Below, one piece after another: positions 32,233 through 40,611 of a stretch of DNA of 64,000 nt. Source of the DNA: Streptosporangium sp. NBC_01756 (GTDB lineage Bacteria; Actinomycetota; Actinomycetes; Streptosporangiales; Streptosporangiaceae). The notes under the pieces were generated by a model. That model was not told the origin of the DNA, did no database searches, and saw only the letters and a program-made list of their open reading frames with translations. A program made the position numbers and the translations under genes. How positions within the stretch are numbered: the stretch's first letter is position 1; every line of letters begins with the position of its first letter. The stretch covers positions 2,294,001 through 2,358,000 of the forward strand of contig NZ_CP109130.1 in the NCBI RefSeq assembly GCF_035917975.1, written 5' to 3'.

Positions 32233-33171
32233 CTATTCCGGTGTCCGGGCACGCAGCGCCTGGATGAACCAGTCGAACACCGGGGCCAGGCTTTCCGGGG
32301 CCGGCCAGCCGTTGATCACCGCGAGCAGCCGAAGGTACCGCTCCCTGCGAGGGTCGTTCGCGGTCTCCAACCGGGTCAGCAGCCGACGCCGGAGGCTGAC
32401 GTCGTCAGGGCAGGCGAAGACGTGCGCGTACTGGGCGGTGACCGCCGCGACGACCGGATCGGCCTGGGGCGACGCCGGGTCGACGCCGGCTGCCAAGGCC
32501 GGGCCGGCCTGGTCACGAACGATCGCGACGGAGTCACGGCGCAGGGTCGTGGTGTCGCCCTGGGCGCGCTCGGCCGCATGGTGCTCAGCCACGCGCCGCA
32601 TGACGGCGCGGAACTCCGGGTTCTGGGACAGTTCGGCCAACTCCACCCACGCCTCGACCTGCTCGGCCTCGGGGTTGTCAGGCAGTTCGGGGGTCATCGA
32701 GCGCCTGATCCCCGCGAATCCGGCGTCGTCCTCCAAGTCGTCGAAGGCGGTGTCGAGGAAATCGCCGATCAGACGTCGGCGTTCATCCTCGGAGAGCTTG
32801 GCCAGCTTGTGCATGAGATCCATCTCCTCAGGGGTGGACCCGCGCCTGGCCACCGCCGTCAGCACCGCGCGCCGCAGGCGCAAGGTCCGGATCTGCACCG
32901 CCAGTGCCTCGGCGTGCGCCGCGGCGACCTCGGGAAGCGAGATCTCCCGGTCCACGACCTTCCGGACCGTGGGGAGGTCCAGTCCCAGGTCGCGCAGCGT
33001 CCGTACGAGATCCAGCCGTGCGACGGCGTCGATGCCGTAGAGGCGGTAGCCGGCCGGGCTACGGTCGGCCGGCGGCACGATCCCGCAATCGGAGTAGAAC
33101 CGGATGGCCTTGACCGTCAGTCCGGTCCGCCGGGCCAGATCACCGATCGAGTAGAGCGTGCCGCCGTCCAT
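32233..33171 (-). CDS. MerR family regulator with large helical effector domain
   Basis: A 312-residue regulator. The N-terminal MerR winged helix is clear: YSIGDLARRTGLTVKAIRFY, then SPAGYRLYGIDAVARLDLVRTLRDLGL. The dimerisation coil AEALAVQIRTLRLRRAVL follows. The C-terminal ~180 residues are helical, without a metal-binding cysteine pair or obvious TipAS signature, so the ligand is unknown. It starts at 33171 with MDGGTLYSIG. Its target may be its own promoter or the RDD gene downstream. Confidence 0.88.
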   Translation of the reverse strand: MDGGTLYSIGDLARRTGLTVKAIRFYSDCGIVPPADRSPAGYRLYGIDAVARLDLVRTLRDLGLDLPTVRKVVDREISLPEVAAAHAEALAVQIRTLRLRRAVLTAVARRGSTPEEMDLMHKLAKLSEDERRRLIGDFLDTAFDDLEDDAGFAGIRRSMTPELPDNPEAEQVEAWVELAELSQNPEFRAVMRRVAEHHAAERAQGDTTTLRRDSVAIVRDQAGPALAAGVDPASPQADPVVAAVTAQYAHVFACPDDVSLRRRLLTRLETANDPRRERYLRLLAVINGWPAPESLAPVFDWFIQALRARTPE

Positions 33172-33363
33172 GCCCCCACCCTCGCACCTCCCCTTACAGG
33201 AGACTCAAACCCATCCACCTGCCGGCGGCGAACCACGCCTCGTCCAATCGCGATCCGGGCCGGTGAGCTGAGCTACCTGGTCACCACGGCCTTGGACGTG
33301 CGGGACGGTCCGGCCACGACCTTGGCCGAGAGCTGTCATCAGCGCGCGGTCGCCCTTTCGTCG

Positions 33364-33387
33364 TTATATGCGTCTTTACTTATATAA
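33364..33387. promoter_or_regulatory. Candidate ArsR-family operator/promoter
   Basis: TTATAT and ATATAA form an inverted pair 12 bp apart just upstream of the ArsR start. The AT-rich block TATATAA could also serve as the -10 element, giving autorepression when bound. Confidence 0.4.
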
Positions 33388-33409
33388 GCAGAGGGTGAAT
33401 AATCTTGGG

Positions 33410-33772
33410 GTGCACGCATTCGATGTTCTCGGTGATCCGGTGCGGCGCCGGATCCTGGAACTGCTCGCCGAGGGCGAGCTGAGTTCCGGTGAGGTGACCG
33501 CGGTGATCCGGCAGGAGTTCGGCATCTCCCAGCCCGGGGTCTCGCAGCATCTACGCGTGCTGCGCGACAACGGGTTCGCCAGCGTGCGGGCCGAGGGCGC
33601 CCGGCGGCTGTACGCCGTAGACGCGGCACCGTTGCAGGAGGTCGACATATGGCTGGAGCGCTTCCGCCGGTTCTGGGAGCAGCACTTGGACGCGCTCTCC
33701 ACCGAGTTGGCCCGCGGCAGACGCGCCAGCCGGACCGAGAAGGAGTCCCATCCGAGAAGTGAGGGTTCATGA
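33410..33772 (+). CDS. ArsR/SdpR-type regulator
   Basis: A 120-residue winged-helix repressor: AFDVLGDPVRRRILELLAEG, QEFGISQPGVSQHLRVLRDN and RAEGARRLYAVD are the SdpR-like ArsR hallmarks. No metal-binding cysteines are present. Starts at 33368, 33395 or 33410 are possible; GTG at 33410 gives the family start (VHAFDVLGDP) after GAGGG. It overlaps the AHSA1 gene by 4 bp, a standard ArsR-AHSA1 pairing. Confidence 0.9.
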   Translation: MHAFDVLGDPVRRRILELLAEGELSSGEVTAVIRQEFGISQPGVSQHLRVLRDNGFASVRAEGARRLYAVDAAPLQEVDIWLERFRRFWEQHLDALSTELARGRRASRTEKESHPRSEGS

Positions 33773-34377
33773 GAGACATCGTCGACGAGATCGACCGGGT
33801 CCACCGCGAGGTGGGCACGGACGGTGAGGCCAGGACGGTCCTGGTACGGCGCCGCTACGACGCCGAGCCGGCGGACGTCTGGGATGCCTGCACCACCCCC
33901 GAGCGTGTCGCCCGTTGGTTCTACCCGGTCACCGGTGACTTCCGGGTGGGAGGCCGTTACCAGCTCGAAGGCAACGCGGGCGGTGAGATCATCGCCTGCG
34001 AGCCGCCCACCCACCTGAAACTCACCTGGGACTTCGGTGGCGGCACCTCCCAGGTCGAGGTACGGCTGGCCGAGGACGGCGACGGCACGCTGTTGGAGCT
34101 CCTGCACACCGCGGTCGTCCCGCCCGCCATGTGGGACGAGTACGGTCCCGGCGCGGTCGGCGTCGGCTGGGACCTGACCCTGCTGGGTCTTGGCCTGCAC
34201 CTGGAGACCGGCGAGGCGAAACCTGACGACGCCGACGCCTTCGCCCGGTCCGCCGAGGGCGCGGGCTTCATCACCGCCAGCGGCCGGGCCTGGGGCGATG
34301 CCCACCTGGCCGCCGGAGCCACCGCGCGACAGGCCACCTCGACGACCGAGAAGACCATCGCCTTCTACACCCCCTGA
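33769..34377 (+). CDS. AHSA1/SRPBCC domain protein
   Basis: A 202-residue helix-grip protein. The AHSA1 core VLVRRRYDAEPADVWDACTT, PERVARWFYPV, DFRVGGRYQLEG and HLKLTWDFGG is intact, with the closing long helix GWDLTLLGLGLHLE. The family binds hydrophobic ligands. Its start codon overlaps the ArsR stop, and a VOC protein follows 14 bp later, so all three form one operon. Confidence 0.9.
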   Translation: MRDIVDEIDRVHREVGTDGEARTVLVRRRYDAEPADVWDACTTPERVARWFYPVTGDFRVGGRYQLEGNAGGEIIACEPPTHLKLTWDFGGGTSQVEVRLAEDGDGTLLELLHTAVVPPAMWDEYGPGAVGVGWDLTLLGLGLHLETGEAKPDDADAFARSAEGAGFITASGRAWGDAHLAAGATARQATSTTEKTIAFYTP

Positions 34378-34391
34378 CAGGAGTTCACGTC

Positions 34392-34787
34392 ATGTCGCAG
34401 AAGATAACCACTTTCCTGATGTTCGAGGGTGCCGCCGAGGAGGCGATGACCTTCTACATCTCGCTGTTCGACGACGCCAAGATCCTCGCCGTCACCCGTT
34501 ACGGCCCCGAGGGCCCCGGTGCGGAGGGCAGCGTGCAGCACGCCACCTTCACCCTGGCCGGCCAGGAGTACATGGCCATCGACAGTTCCATGCCGCACGC
34601 GTTCACCTTCACCCCGGCGATCTCGCTGTACGTCCAGTGCGACTCGGAGGAGGAGATCGAGCGCCTGTACGCGGCGTTGTCGGAGAAGGGCGGGCCGCTG
34701 ATGCCGCTCGACTCCTACGGCTTCAGCAGGCGCTTCGGCTGGGTCGCCGACCGCTTCGGCGTCTCCTGGCAGCTCAACCTCCCCTGA
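34392..34787 (+). CDS. VOC (PhnB-like) protein
   Basis: A 131-residue glyoxalase-fold protein of the PhnB/3-dmu-9_3-mt group: KITTFLMFEGAAEEAMTFYI, TFTLAGQEYMAIDSS, SLYVQCDSEEEIERLYAALS and the family-typical end FSRRFGWVADRFGVSWQLN. It is the third gene of the ArsR-AHSA1-VOC operon. The substrate is unknown. Confidence 0.92.
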   Translation: MSQKITTFLMFEGAAEEAMTFYISLFDDAKILAVTRYGPEGPGAEGSVQHATFTLAGQEYMAIDSSMPHAFTFTPAISLYVQCDSEEEIERLYAALSEKGGPLMPLDSYGFSRRFGWVADRFGVSWQLNLP

Positions 34788-34801
34788 CCGGCCTCACTCC
34801 C

Positions 34802-34839
34802 GCCGTACCGGATCCCGTGACGCACGGTCCCGGTACGGC
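34802..34839 (+). terminator. Terminator of the ArsR operon
   Basis: GCCGTACCGG and CCGGTACGGC pair perfectly (10 bp), with a second inner pair (CCGTG/CACGG). The structure begins 15 bp after the VOC stop. Confidence 0.7.
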
Positions 34840-35094
34840 TGGCCGGCCGGGTCCTGGTGACGGCGCGAAGGCCGCCGCCGGGACCCGCGGTCGAAAAAGG
34901 CGTCCGGACCCGTAGGCGAAGAAGAGGCGGGCCACCGCGTCCACCAAGTGGAGGCGGGCCGCCTCACCCACCGAGTGTCGGCCGCACCCCGTACGCCGGG
35001 CGGCTGCGCAGCTCCTCCAGCAGCACCCGGCCAGCCGACCGGGTGACCGTTTTCGCCGGGGCGGGGATGCGGCGCATGTGCTTGTTCAGCGGCG

Positions 35095-35394
35095 TCAGAG
35101 CACTCGGTCCGTCGTGAGAGTGCCGTCCTTGACGGTGGCGAGGAAGGCGTCCCACTCGGCGGGAGTGAAGGACAGGACCGGGCCGTCAGGGTCCTTGGAG
35201 TCGCGGACCAGGAAGAGGCGGTCGGCGTCCGGGGTGGGGTCGGTTCCGGGGTGGGAGGCGTCGGCTAGGGCGACTTCGACACAGTCTGGGCCGTTGCTAC
35301 TGAGGGAGCTCTTGTTCCAGACACCGACCTCGACACAGTTGGGGCCATCGCCGCTACGGCTGCTCTTGCGCCATACGATGCGGGACACGTCCAC
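35095..35394 (-). CDS. DUF397 protein with internal duplication
   Basis: A 99-residue DUF397 protein. The signature occurs twice in tandem, WRKSSRSGDGPNCVEVGVWN then KSSLSSNGPDCVEVALAD, before the usual RLFLVRDSKDPDGPVLSFTPAEWDAFL end. Normal members are about 60-70 residues with one copy. It lies 37 bp downstream of its XRE partner gene in the same direction. Confidence 0.9.
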   Translation of the reverse strand: MDVSRIVWRKSSRSGDGPNCVEVGVWNKSSLSSNGPDCVEVALADASHPGTDPTPDADRLFLVRDSKDPDGPVLSFTPAEWDAFLATVKDGTLTTDRVL

Positions 35395-35431
35395 TTCAGA
35401 CCTCTGCGCTCTCTGGCTAGGAACAAGGCTT

Positions 35432-36295
35432 TTAGGAGGACTGCTCTGCTACGCGTGAAATCAACTGTTTCGACTCATCAGGGCTGAGTGCCGCCGCTCG
35501 TAGGTGATCGAATGCAAGCGTATACCTGTACATTTCAATATCGCTCTCCACATACAAGATACTCGTCATGCTCTCGACATACACGACATCAGGGTCATGT
35601 GGTTCCCGGAACTCCAGGATCGCGAAGGTCCCGGCGGTGGCTGGGTGAGCACCCGCAGTGGACGGCAGCACTTGAATCGTGATGTTGTCCTGAGCTGCAA
35701 ACTCAAGGAGCTTGGCGCATTGCCCTCGCATGATTGCTTCTGAACCGACGCGGCGAGTAAGTGCGGCTTCATCGATCACGGCCCAGAACCGGATCGGGTC
35801 CTCCTGTCGCATCAGGAGGTTCTGGCGAGTCATGCGGACTTCGACACGTCGCTCGACCTCGGCAGGCGGGGACAGCGCCATAAGGGCTGAGCGAATCACC
35901 TCGCGAGCGTAATCCTCAGTCTGAAGCAGACCGTGGACGAGCATGCTGTCGAAGCTACGGATGAAGGCGGCGTCTACTTCGAGCTGAATGTAGGTCGCGT
36001 AATCGCTGGGCAGGGAGTTCGTGTAGGCATCCCACCAACCTCTCGTGTTCGCCGTCCTTGCCAGAGCATGCAAGGCGGTTCGCTTGCTTGCGTCGAGTTC
36101 GTACAGGTCAAGCAGTCGCGTGAGGTCGGGTGACGTGATCCCGACACGGGCCGTCTCGATCCTTGACACCTTCGCGGTGGACCAACCGACGCGCTCGGCG
36201 GCCTCTTCAAGAGTCAGCGCCTTACGCTCGCGCAACCTGCGCAGCTCACCGGCCAGTCGCCGGCGCCGAACGGTGGGACCACGTCCTGCTGCCAC
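35432..36295 (-). CDS. XRE family regulator with DUF5753 domain
   Basis: A 287-residue WhiJ-like regulator. The N-terminal helix-turn-helix (LRERKALTLEEAAERVGWST, AKVSRIETARVG) is followed by the DUF5753 domain (SMLVHGLLQTEDYAREVIRS, RQNLLMRQEDPIRFWAVIDE, ITIQVLPSTAGAHPATAGTF). GTG at 36295 follows a strong AGGAGG site. It is accompanied by a DUF397 gene downstream and a divergent small gene plus ATP-binding protein, the typical AbaA/WhiJ-like regulatory set of sporulating actinomycetes. Confidence 0.95.
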   Translation of the reverse strand: MAAGRGPTVRRRRLAGELRRLRERKALTLEEAAERVGWSTAKVSRIETARVGITSPDLTRLLDLYELDASKRTALHALARTANTRGWWDAYTNSLPSDYATYIQLEVDAAFIRSFDSMLVHGLLQTEDYAREVIRSALMALSPPAEVERRVEVRMTRQNLLMRQEDPIRFWAVIDEAALTRRVGSEAIMRGQCAKLLEFAAQDNITIQVLPSTAGAHPATAGTFAILEFREPHDPDVVYVESMTSILYVESDIEMYRYTLAFDHLRAAALSPDESKQLISRVAEQSS

Positions 36296-36511
36296 AACTA
36301 CCTCCTGAGTCGATTACGGACAGTGTGCCGTCCAACACCGCTCCGACATGGCGGAACTCACGAGAAGAATCAATCGGTAACTTTGCAGAATCACTTGCTA
36401 ACTCAACGTACACGATGAAGTATCTGGTGGTGTTGCGAAGTCAGTTACCACCGGGACGCATGGTGGACGACATCGCATGACCTCAGGACTCAAAGGGAGG
36501 GCGGGCGAGGG

Positions 36512-36817
36512 ATGAGAGTGCGCGATCTTGAGGGGTGGGGTGGGGAGTTGGTGGAGCTGGCCTGGGAGTTGAACGACCTCGGGTTCGACTCCGTGGTCAG
36601 GCTCGCTCCCGGCCGACGGCCGAGCGTGGAGATCTTCGTCCCACCGGGGGCGCGGGTCACCACCACGCAGCGGGGCCGTACCTCGGTGTTCACCTGGGAC
36701 CGGCACCACAGCCGGGCAAGCCCTGACCGGCGAGACCGCAGTCAGCCGAGCCGCGGCCAACCCGGCCGCAGCAGGATGCGTGAAGCGGCCGAGCGGCTCA
36801 TGGAGGTGGCCCGGTGA
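36512..36817 (+). CDS. Small hypothetical protein paired with ATP-binding protein
   Basis: A 101-residue protein. The first ~70 residues (VRDLEGWGGELVELAWELND, FDSVVRLAPGRRPSVEIFVP) suggest a small alpha/beta fold, and the rest is Arg/Ser-rich. I do not recognise the family. AGGG precedes the ATG. Its stop overlaps the start of the ATP-binding protein by 4 bp (GTGA), indicating coupled translation. Confidence 0.7.
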   Translation: MRVRDLEGWGGELVELAWELNDLGFDSVVRLAPGRRPSVEIFVPPGARVTTTQRGRTSVFTWDRHHSRASPDRRDRSQPSRGQPGRSRMREAAERLMEVAR

Positions 36818-37221
36818 AGCCGCCCTGCCTGCTGGGACAGATCTGCTTACCCGCCCAGGTCGACTCCGTACCCCTCGCCCGGCAGTACGTCCGCCTCCTG
36901 CTGCAGGTGGTCGAACATCCCCAAACCGACGACGCGCTCCTGCTCGTCAGCGAACTGGTCACCAACGCGGTGCGTCACTCCGACTCCGGCCGACTCCCCG
37001 ACGGCCGGGTCGCCGTGGCCGTCGCCACCTACGATGGAACGCTCCACATCGACGTGATCGACGCCGGATCGACCGGAAACCAGCCCCGAGTCTGCACGGA
37101 CGCCGGCCCCGACAGCAGCGGGGGACGCGGCCTCTGGCTGGTCCAGGAGTTGGCCTCGGCCTGGGGCTGGCAGGAGACCCCGACCGGCCGCGTCGTCTGG
37201 TTCCAACTGACGGGACCGTGA
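36814..37221 (+). CDS. RsbW-like ATP-binding (HATPase_c_2) protein
   Basis: A 135-residue GHKL protein. VDSVPLARQYVRLLL is followed by the N-box DDALLLVSELVTNAVRHS, then HIDVIDAGS and the G-box SSGGRGLWLVQEL, with the closing WGWQETPTGRVVWFQL. This class resembles anti-sigma serine kinases but usually lacks a linked sigma factor in actinomycetes. The divergent XRE/DUF397 pair is its usual neighbourhood. Confidence 0.92.
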   Translation: MKPPCLLGQICLPAQVDSVPLARQYVRLLLQVVEHPQTDDALLLVSELVTNAVRHSDSGRLPDGRVAVAVATYDGTLHIDVIDAGSTGNQPRVCTDAGPDSSGGRGLWLVQELASAWGWQETPTGRVVWFQLTGP

Positions 37222-37281
37222 AACGGCTTTCCCTATGACGCCGGGGAACGGACCGAGTCACCGCGCACTCGGCTCGTCCCG

Positions 37282-37854
37282 TTACTTACCGGGCGTGCAG
37301 GTATAGAGCTGGCCGTAGCGCTTCTGCGCGATCCGCATCAGCTCGATCATGTCCCTGATCCCATCCCTGCCCTGGGCGACCTGGGCGAAGAACATGGTGA
37401 GCAGCCGTTCTTTCCCGCCACAGCGAAACTTTGCAACCACCTCGTACGGCTGGCCGGTAAGCGGTCCATCTGGTAGATATACTGCCAGCCCCTCACCGAG
37501 GTCAGCAGGCAGCGTGACCGCCCCATGCTCGGTGTAAGCCTTGCGTTTGTCCTCTAGGACGGAGTCGAAGTCTCCTGTCGTTGCCCATCCGAGCCCCAGC
37601 GGATTGGGATAAGTGTCGGGCGTACGGCAAGCGCCGTCCCGCTCAGTGCCGTCTGCCAGCTCCCTAAGGGGACCGCTTACACCGGTGACCAGACGAAATG
37701 CTTGCTCGGGCACGAACTTGCAGAGGTAGGGAGCTGAATCGGCGATCGCCCTCATGTCGACCGGCGCAGAAGTGACAGGGGTCGAATCGCCCGCAGTGCA
37801 TGCCGTACCGAGGATTACGGTGACCAGCGCGACCAACAGACGCAGGGACCTCAC
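37282..37854 (-). CDS. Lipoprotein, last gene of WXG-like operon
   Basis: A 190-residue lipoprotein; MRSLRLLVALVTVILGTAC gives a plausible lipobox with Cys19. The mature part has four further cysteines (PYLCKF, GACRTPD, KFRCGGKE, LYTCTPG) and resembles small mycobacterial-type surface lipoproteins (DUF3558-like), without certain assignment. Its start overlaps the stop of the 742-residue protein by 4 bp, so it is part of the same operon. Confidence 0.75.
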   Translation of the reverse strand: MRSLRLLVALVTVILGTACTAGDSTPVTSAPVDMRAIADSAPYLCKFVPEQAFRLVTGVSGPLRELADGTERDGACRTPDTYPNPLGLGWATTGDFDSVLEDKRKAYTEHGAVTLPADLGEGLAVYLPDGPLTGQPYEVVAKFRCGGKERLLTMFFAQVAQGRDGIRDMIELMRIAQKRYGQLYTCTPGK

Positions 37855-40079
37855 TTACCGCTCCCAGTGGAGGACGGAATCTGGAGGTTGAGATAGTCAT
37901 CTACCCTGCTGGTCACGCGCAAGGTGCTGTTGAACCGGTTGAGCAGATCGCTGCTCCCACCTTTTTCGCGCACCCAACTGAGGAAGTTGCCGTACTCAGC
38001 CGGGCTCATCTCGGTGAACGGTTTGATCGTTGGCGGAGTGCCCGACGCAAATATTCGACCTGCCAGGTCCGCCTCATTCAGTAGGCCCTTCCTCAGCATG
38101 GCCGTGGCGATCATCTGTTCCGCCAGCCTTTCCACGGCAATTCGGTTGTCAGCCAGGCTCTGGTACGTCTCGTCTAGTTTCAACCCCTTCTCCGAGACCA
38201 GCCCAGCGACCAACTTGGCGCTCTGGTCATATCCGGCCCCGGTCGCCTTGTCATACTGGCTGGTGAGCAGCGACCCGAAGGCACCGGTCGCCAGTTCACC
38301 CACCTGTTTGGTGCCGGGAATTGGGATCAGCCCGATCGTGTCACGCACCATCGTCTGCAACGCCTCGCTCACCTTCTTGTCGTCCAGCCCTTCGGCGATC
38401 AACGCCTGACGGCGGATCTCCACAAGATGGGAGAAAGGCTCGGCCTCTTCAACCGTGCGATCAAGAAGGAACTGCCCGACGTCGGCCTTGCCGATCCGGC
38501 CGTCCTCGTCGAAGTCGAACGTCTTGAGGTCGGCCTTGGTGAAGCCGAGCTGCTTGAGGTTGGAGCTGTCGAGGCCCACCGGAGGCATACTGTCGAGCGC
38601 CGCTTTCATGTGCTCGGTCTGCGCCCGCATCAGCGCCTCGAACCCGGCGTCGTCGCGGGTCGCCAGGGCCAGCGCATAGGACAGGTCCGTGGCGTCGGCC
38701 CTGCCGAAGGTGGCGTGGTTGAGCAGCAGGTTGGAGACCTGGTCGATGTTGGCCGCCACCGCGCGGGCCAGCGGGTAGCGCAGCGGGGCGAGCCGGTCGA
38801 GCACGGCCCTGTCGGTGACCTCCAGGTTCCCGTCGCCGGCCTTGCCGAAGGCGCCCCGGACCTGGTCGGCCAGGGACTTGGTCAGTTCGGCGGCCAGCTT
38901 CTTGGACGTGGCGTCCTGGCCGGTCGTGCCGGCCAGCAGCACCGTGCTGAACGATCCGTAGCCACCGGTGTAGTCGAAGGCGCCCAGCCTGGCGGTCAGC
39001 AGGTGGTCGAGCACCGGCTCCTTCCACCCCGCCGGAGTGTGGCTCAGCAGCGCCTGGGATGCCTCCTTGCCGGACTCGGCCGCGTGGAGCAGGTCCTCCA
39101 CGACCGCCGCCTTGACCGGCTTGACCCACTTGCCGGAGCCCGTGGCCGTCCCCGCGCCCGGTCTCAGTAGCGATCCCAGCCCCAGCGTGGCGGCCAGGTC
39201 GAACAGGGGGACCTGGCTGCCTCCGACGGCCTTGCCGAGCGCGTCCTGACTCGCCGCCCACCTGTCCTTGTACTGCTCCTTCTCGTAGGCGACCGCGTCG
39301 CCCCCGACGGTCTGCATGAACTTCCCGGAGAACGGCGTCTTCCCGTCGTGCGCGCCCCAGACCAGCGCCTGGGCCTGATACCCCGCGTACGTCACGTCGC
39401 CGACGGTATGGTCCGCCCGGCCTTGCGCGGTGAGCTCTCTGAGGAACCCATCACCCACATAGCCCTTGTGCTTCGTATCGGTTCCGGCGGCCAGAGCCGT
39501 ACTCAGCAGGCGCAGGGTCTGCTTGCCCTGAGTGGAGAGGTCGTTCACCCGCGCCGACTCCCCGCGCTTCGCGGCGTCCCGGAGCCGCGCCGCGAGCGTG
39601 CCGGGCAGCTCGGTGACCCCCTTGGCCCCCAGCTTCTTCAAAAACACCCCGGCGAACTCCGGATCGGCCGCCCGATCGGCGTATTTCCGCAGTTGCGCGA
39701 GGGCTTTGGCATCCCCGTCCGCGGCACCGCGCGCGAGCCGGGCGGCCAGGGTCCCGTCCAGCAGCCCCTGCGCGGCGTCCAGCCCGTCGGGCATCTCCAT
39801 GAAGGATCCGGCGGTCGTGGAGGTCCCGAAGCTGATCTTCTGCTGCTCCATCTCGCGGATCAGTGCCTGCCGCCGCCGCAGGTCCTCAGCCTGCTTGCCG
39901 ACCCGGCCGGCCAGCTCGCGCAGGCGCAGCGCCGGAGCGGTGTCCAGCCCCGCACCGCGCAGCTCGCCGTACAGGCTCTCCGCGAGCTGCTCGATCCGCC
40001 CGGCCGCCTGGGTGTGCCGACCGGTCATCGTGTCGAATTCGGGCTGCCTGACCCCGCTGAACTCCGCGCCGCCGGTCAT
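37851..40079 (-). CDS. Large WXG-operon protein with an EF-hand-like motif
   Basis: A 742-residue, mostly helical, Ala/Leu-rich protein without signal peptide. The N-terminal ~110 residues (EFDTMTGRHTQAAGRIEQLA, then RELAGRVGKQAEDLRRRQAL) look like a WXG/LXG-type coiled region. The middle is rich in regular helices. Around residues 520-533 FDFDEDGRIGKADVGQF matches the EF-hand calcium loop. The remainder is helical to the end. The start at 40079 is supported by a 4-bp overlap with the small WXG100-like gene. Similar large actinobacterial proteins occur behind WXG100 genes; they are uncharacterised. Export by an ESX-like system is an inference. Confidence 0.75.
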   Translation of the reverse strand: MTGGAEFSGVRQPEFDTMTGRHTQAAGRIEQLAESLYGELRGAGLDTAPALRLRELAGRVGKQAEDLRRRQALIREMEQQKISFGTSTTAGSFMEMPDGLDAAQGLLDGTLAARLARGAADGDAKALAQLRKYADRAADPEFAGVFLKKLGAKGVTELPGTLAARLRDAAKRGESARVNDLSTQGKQTLRLLSTALAAGTDTKHKGYVGDGFLRELTAQGRADHTVGDVTYAGYQAQALVWGAHDGKTPFSGKFMQTVGGDAVAYEKEQYKDRWAASQDALGKAVGGSQVPLFDLAATLGLGSLLRPGAGTATGSGKWVKPVKAAVVEDLLHAAESGKEASQALLSHTPAGWKEPVLDHLLTARLGAFDYTGGYGSFSTVLLAGTTGQDATSKKLAAELTKSLADQVRGAFGKAGDGNLEVTDRAVLDRLAPLRYPLARAVAANIDQVSNLLLNHATFGRADATDLSYALALATRDDAGFEALMRAQTEHMKAALDSMPPVGLDSSNLKQLGFTKADLKTFDFDEDGRIGKADVGQFLLDRTVEEAEPFSHLVEIRRQALIAEGLDDKKVSEALQTMVRDTIGLIPIPGTKQVGELATGAFGSLLTSQYDKATGAGYDQSAKLVAGLVSEKGLKLDETYQSLADNRIAVERLAEQMIATAMLRKGLLNEADLAGRIFASGTPPTIKPFTEMSPAEYGNFLSWVREKGGSSDLLNRFNSTLRVTSRVDDYLNLQIPSSTGSGK

Positions 40080-40321
40080 ACCGTGCCCGGCAGCGAGGCC
40101 AGCCTGCCCTGCGCGCTGTGCACCGCCCTGGCGAGCAGGTCTCGCAGCTCCCGCTGGTCGGCGTGGATCTGGGTGCCGAACCGGGCGCCGGTGGGCCCCA
40201 CCCACGCGTCGCCCTCCATCAGACGGCAGGAGGGGTCGAGCGCCCACCAGTGCTCGTCCGACAGCCGCTGAATCCGCTCCACCACCGCCCGCATCGCCTC
40301 GCGATCGAGGTCAGCCACCAC
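40076..40321 (-). CDS. WXG100-like small protein
   Basis: An 81-residue helical protein with MRAVVERIQRLSDEHWWALD, DAWVGPTGARFGTQIHADQR and ELRDLLARAVHSA. The central W-x-G-like turn (WVGPTG) between two helices is the WXG100 arrangement. GTG at 40321 follows GAGGAG. It is the first gene of a three-gene operon with a 742-residue protein and a lipoprotein. Confidence 0.75.
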   Translation of the reverse strand: MVADLDREAMRAVVERIQRLSDEHWWALDPSCRLMEGDAWVGPTGARFGTQIHADQRELRDLLARAVHSAQGRLASLPGTV

Positions 40322-40611
40322 GAACTCCTCGTATGGCGCGCCGTACAGAAACAGATGCCGTACAGAAACAGATCAAGAGGCGACGTCCCCCGTGCCCGTC
40401 ACAGATTAAACAACGGCGGACCGATAAAACAACCCTGCAAATGGATGAATGATGGAACACGTCTAATGCGGCAAACGAAATTTCATATTACGAAAATCCG
40501 GCAACTCATCCGATTACCCCGGCGCCTTCCAGTGACGCTCCTGGTCCCTCGGCCGGAGGCGCCAGGGACGGCGGCACCCCTGGGCGCCTCCGGCCGAGAG
40601 GCCGCGACAGA

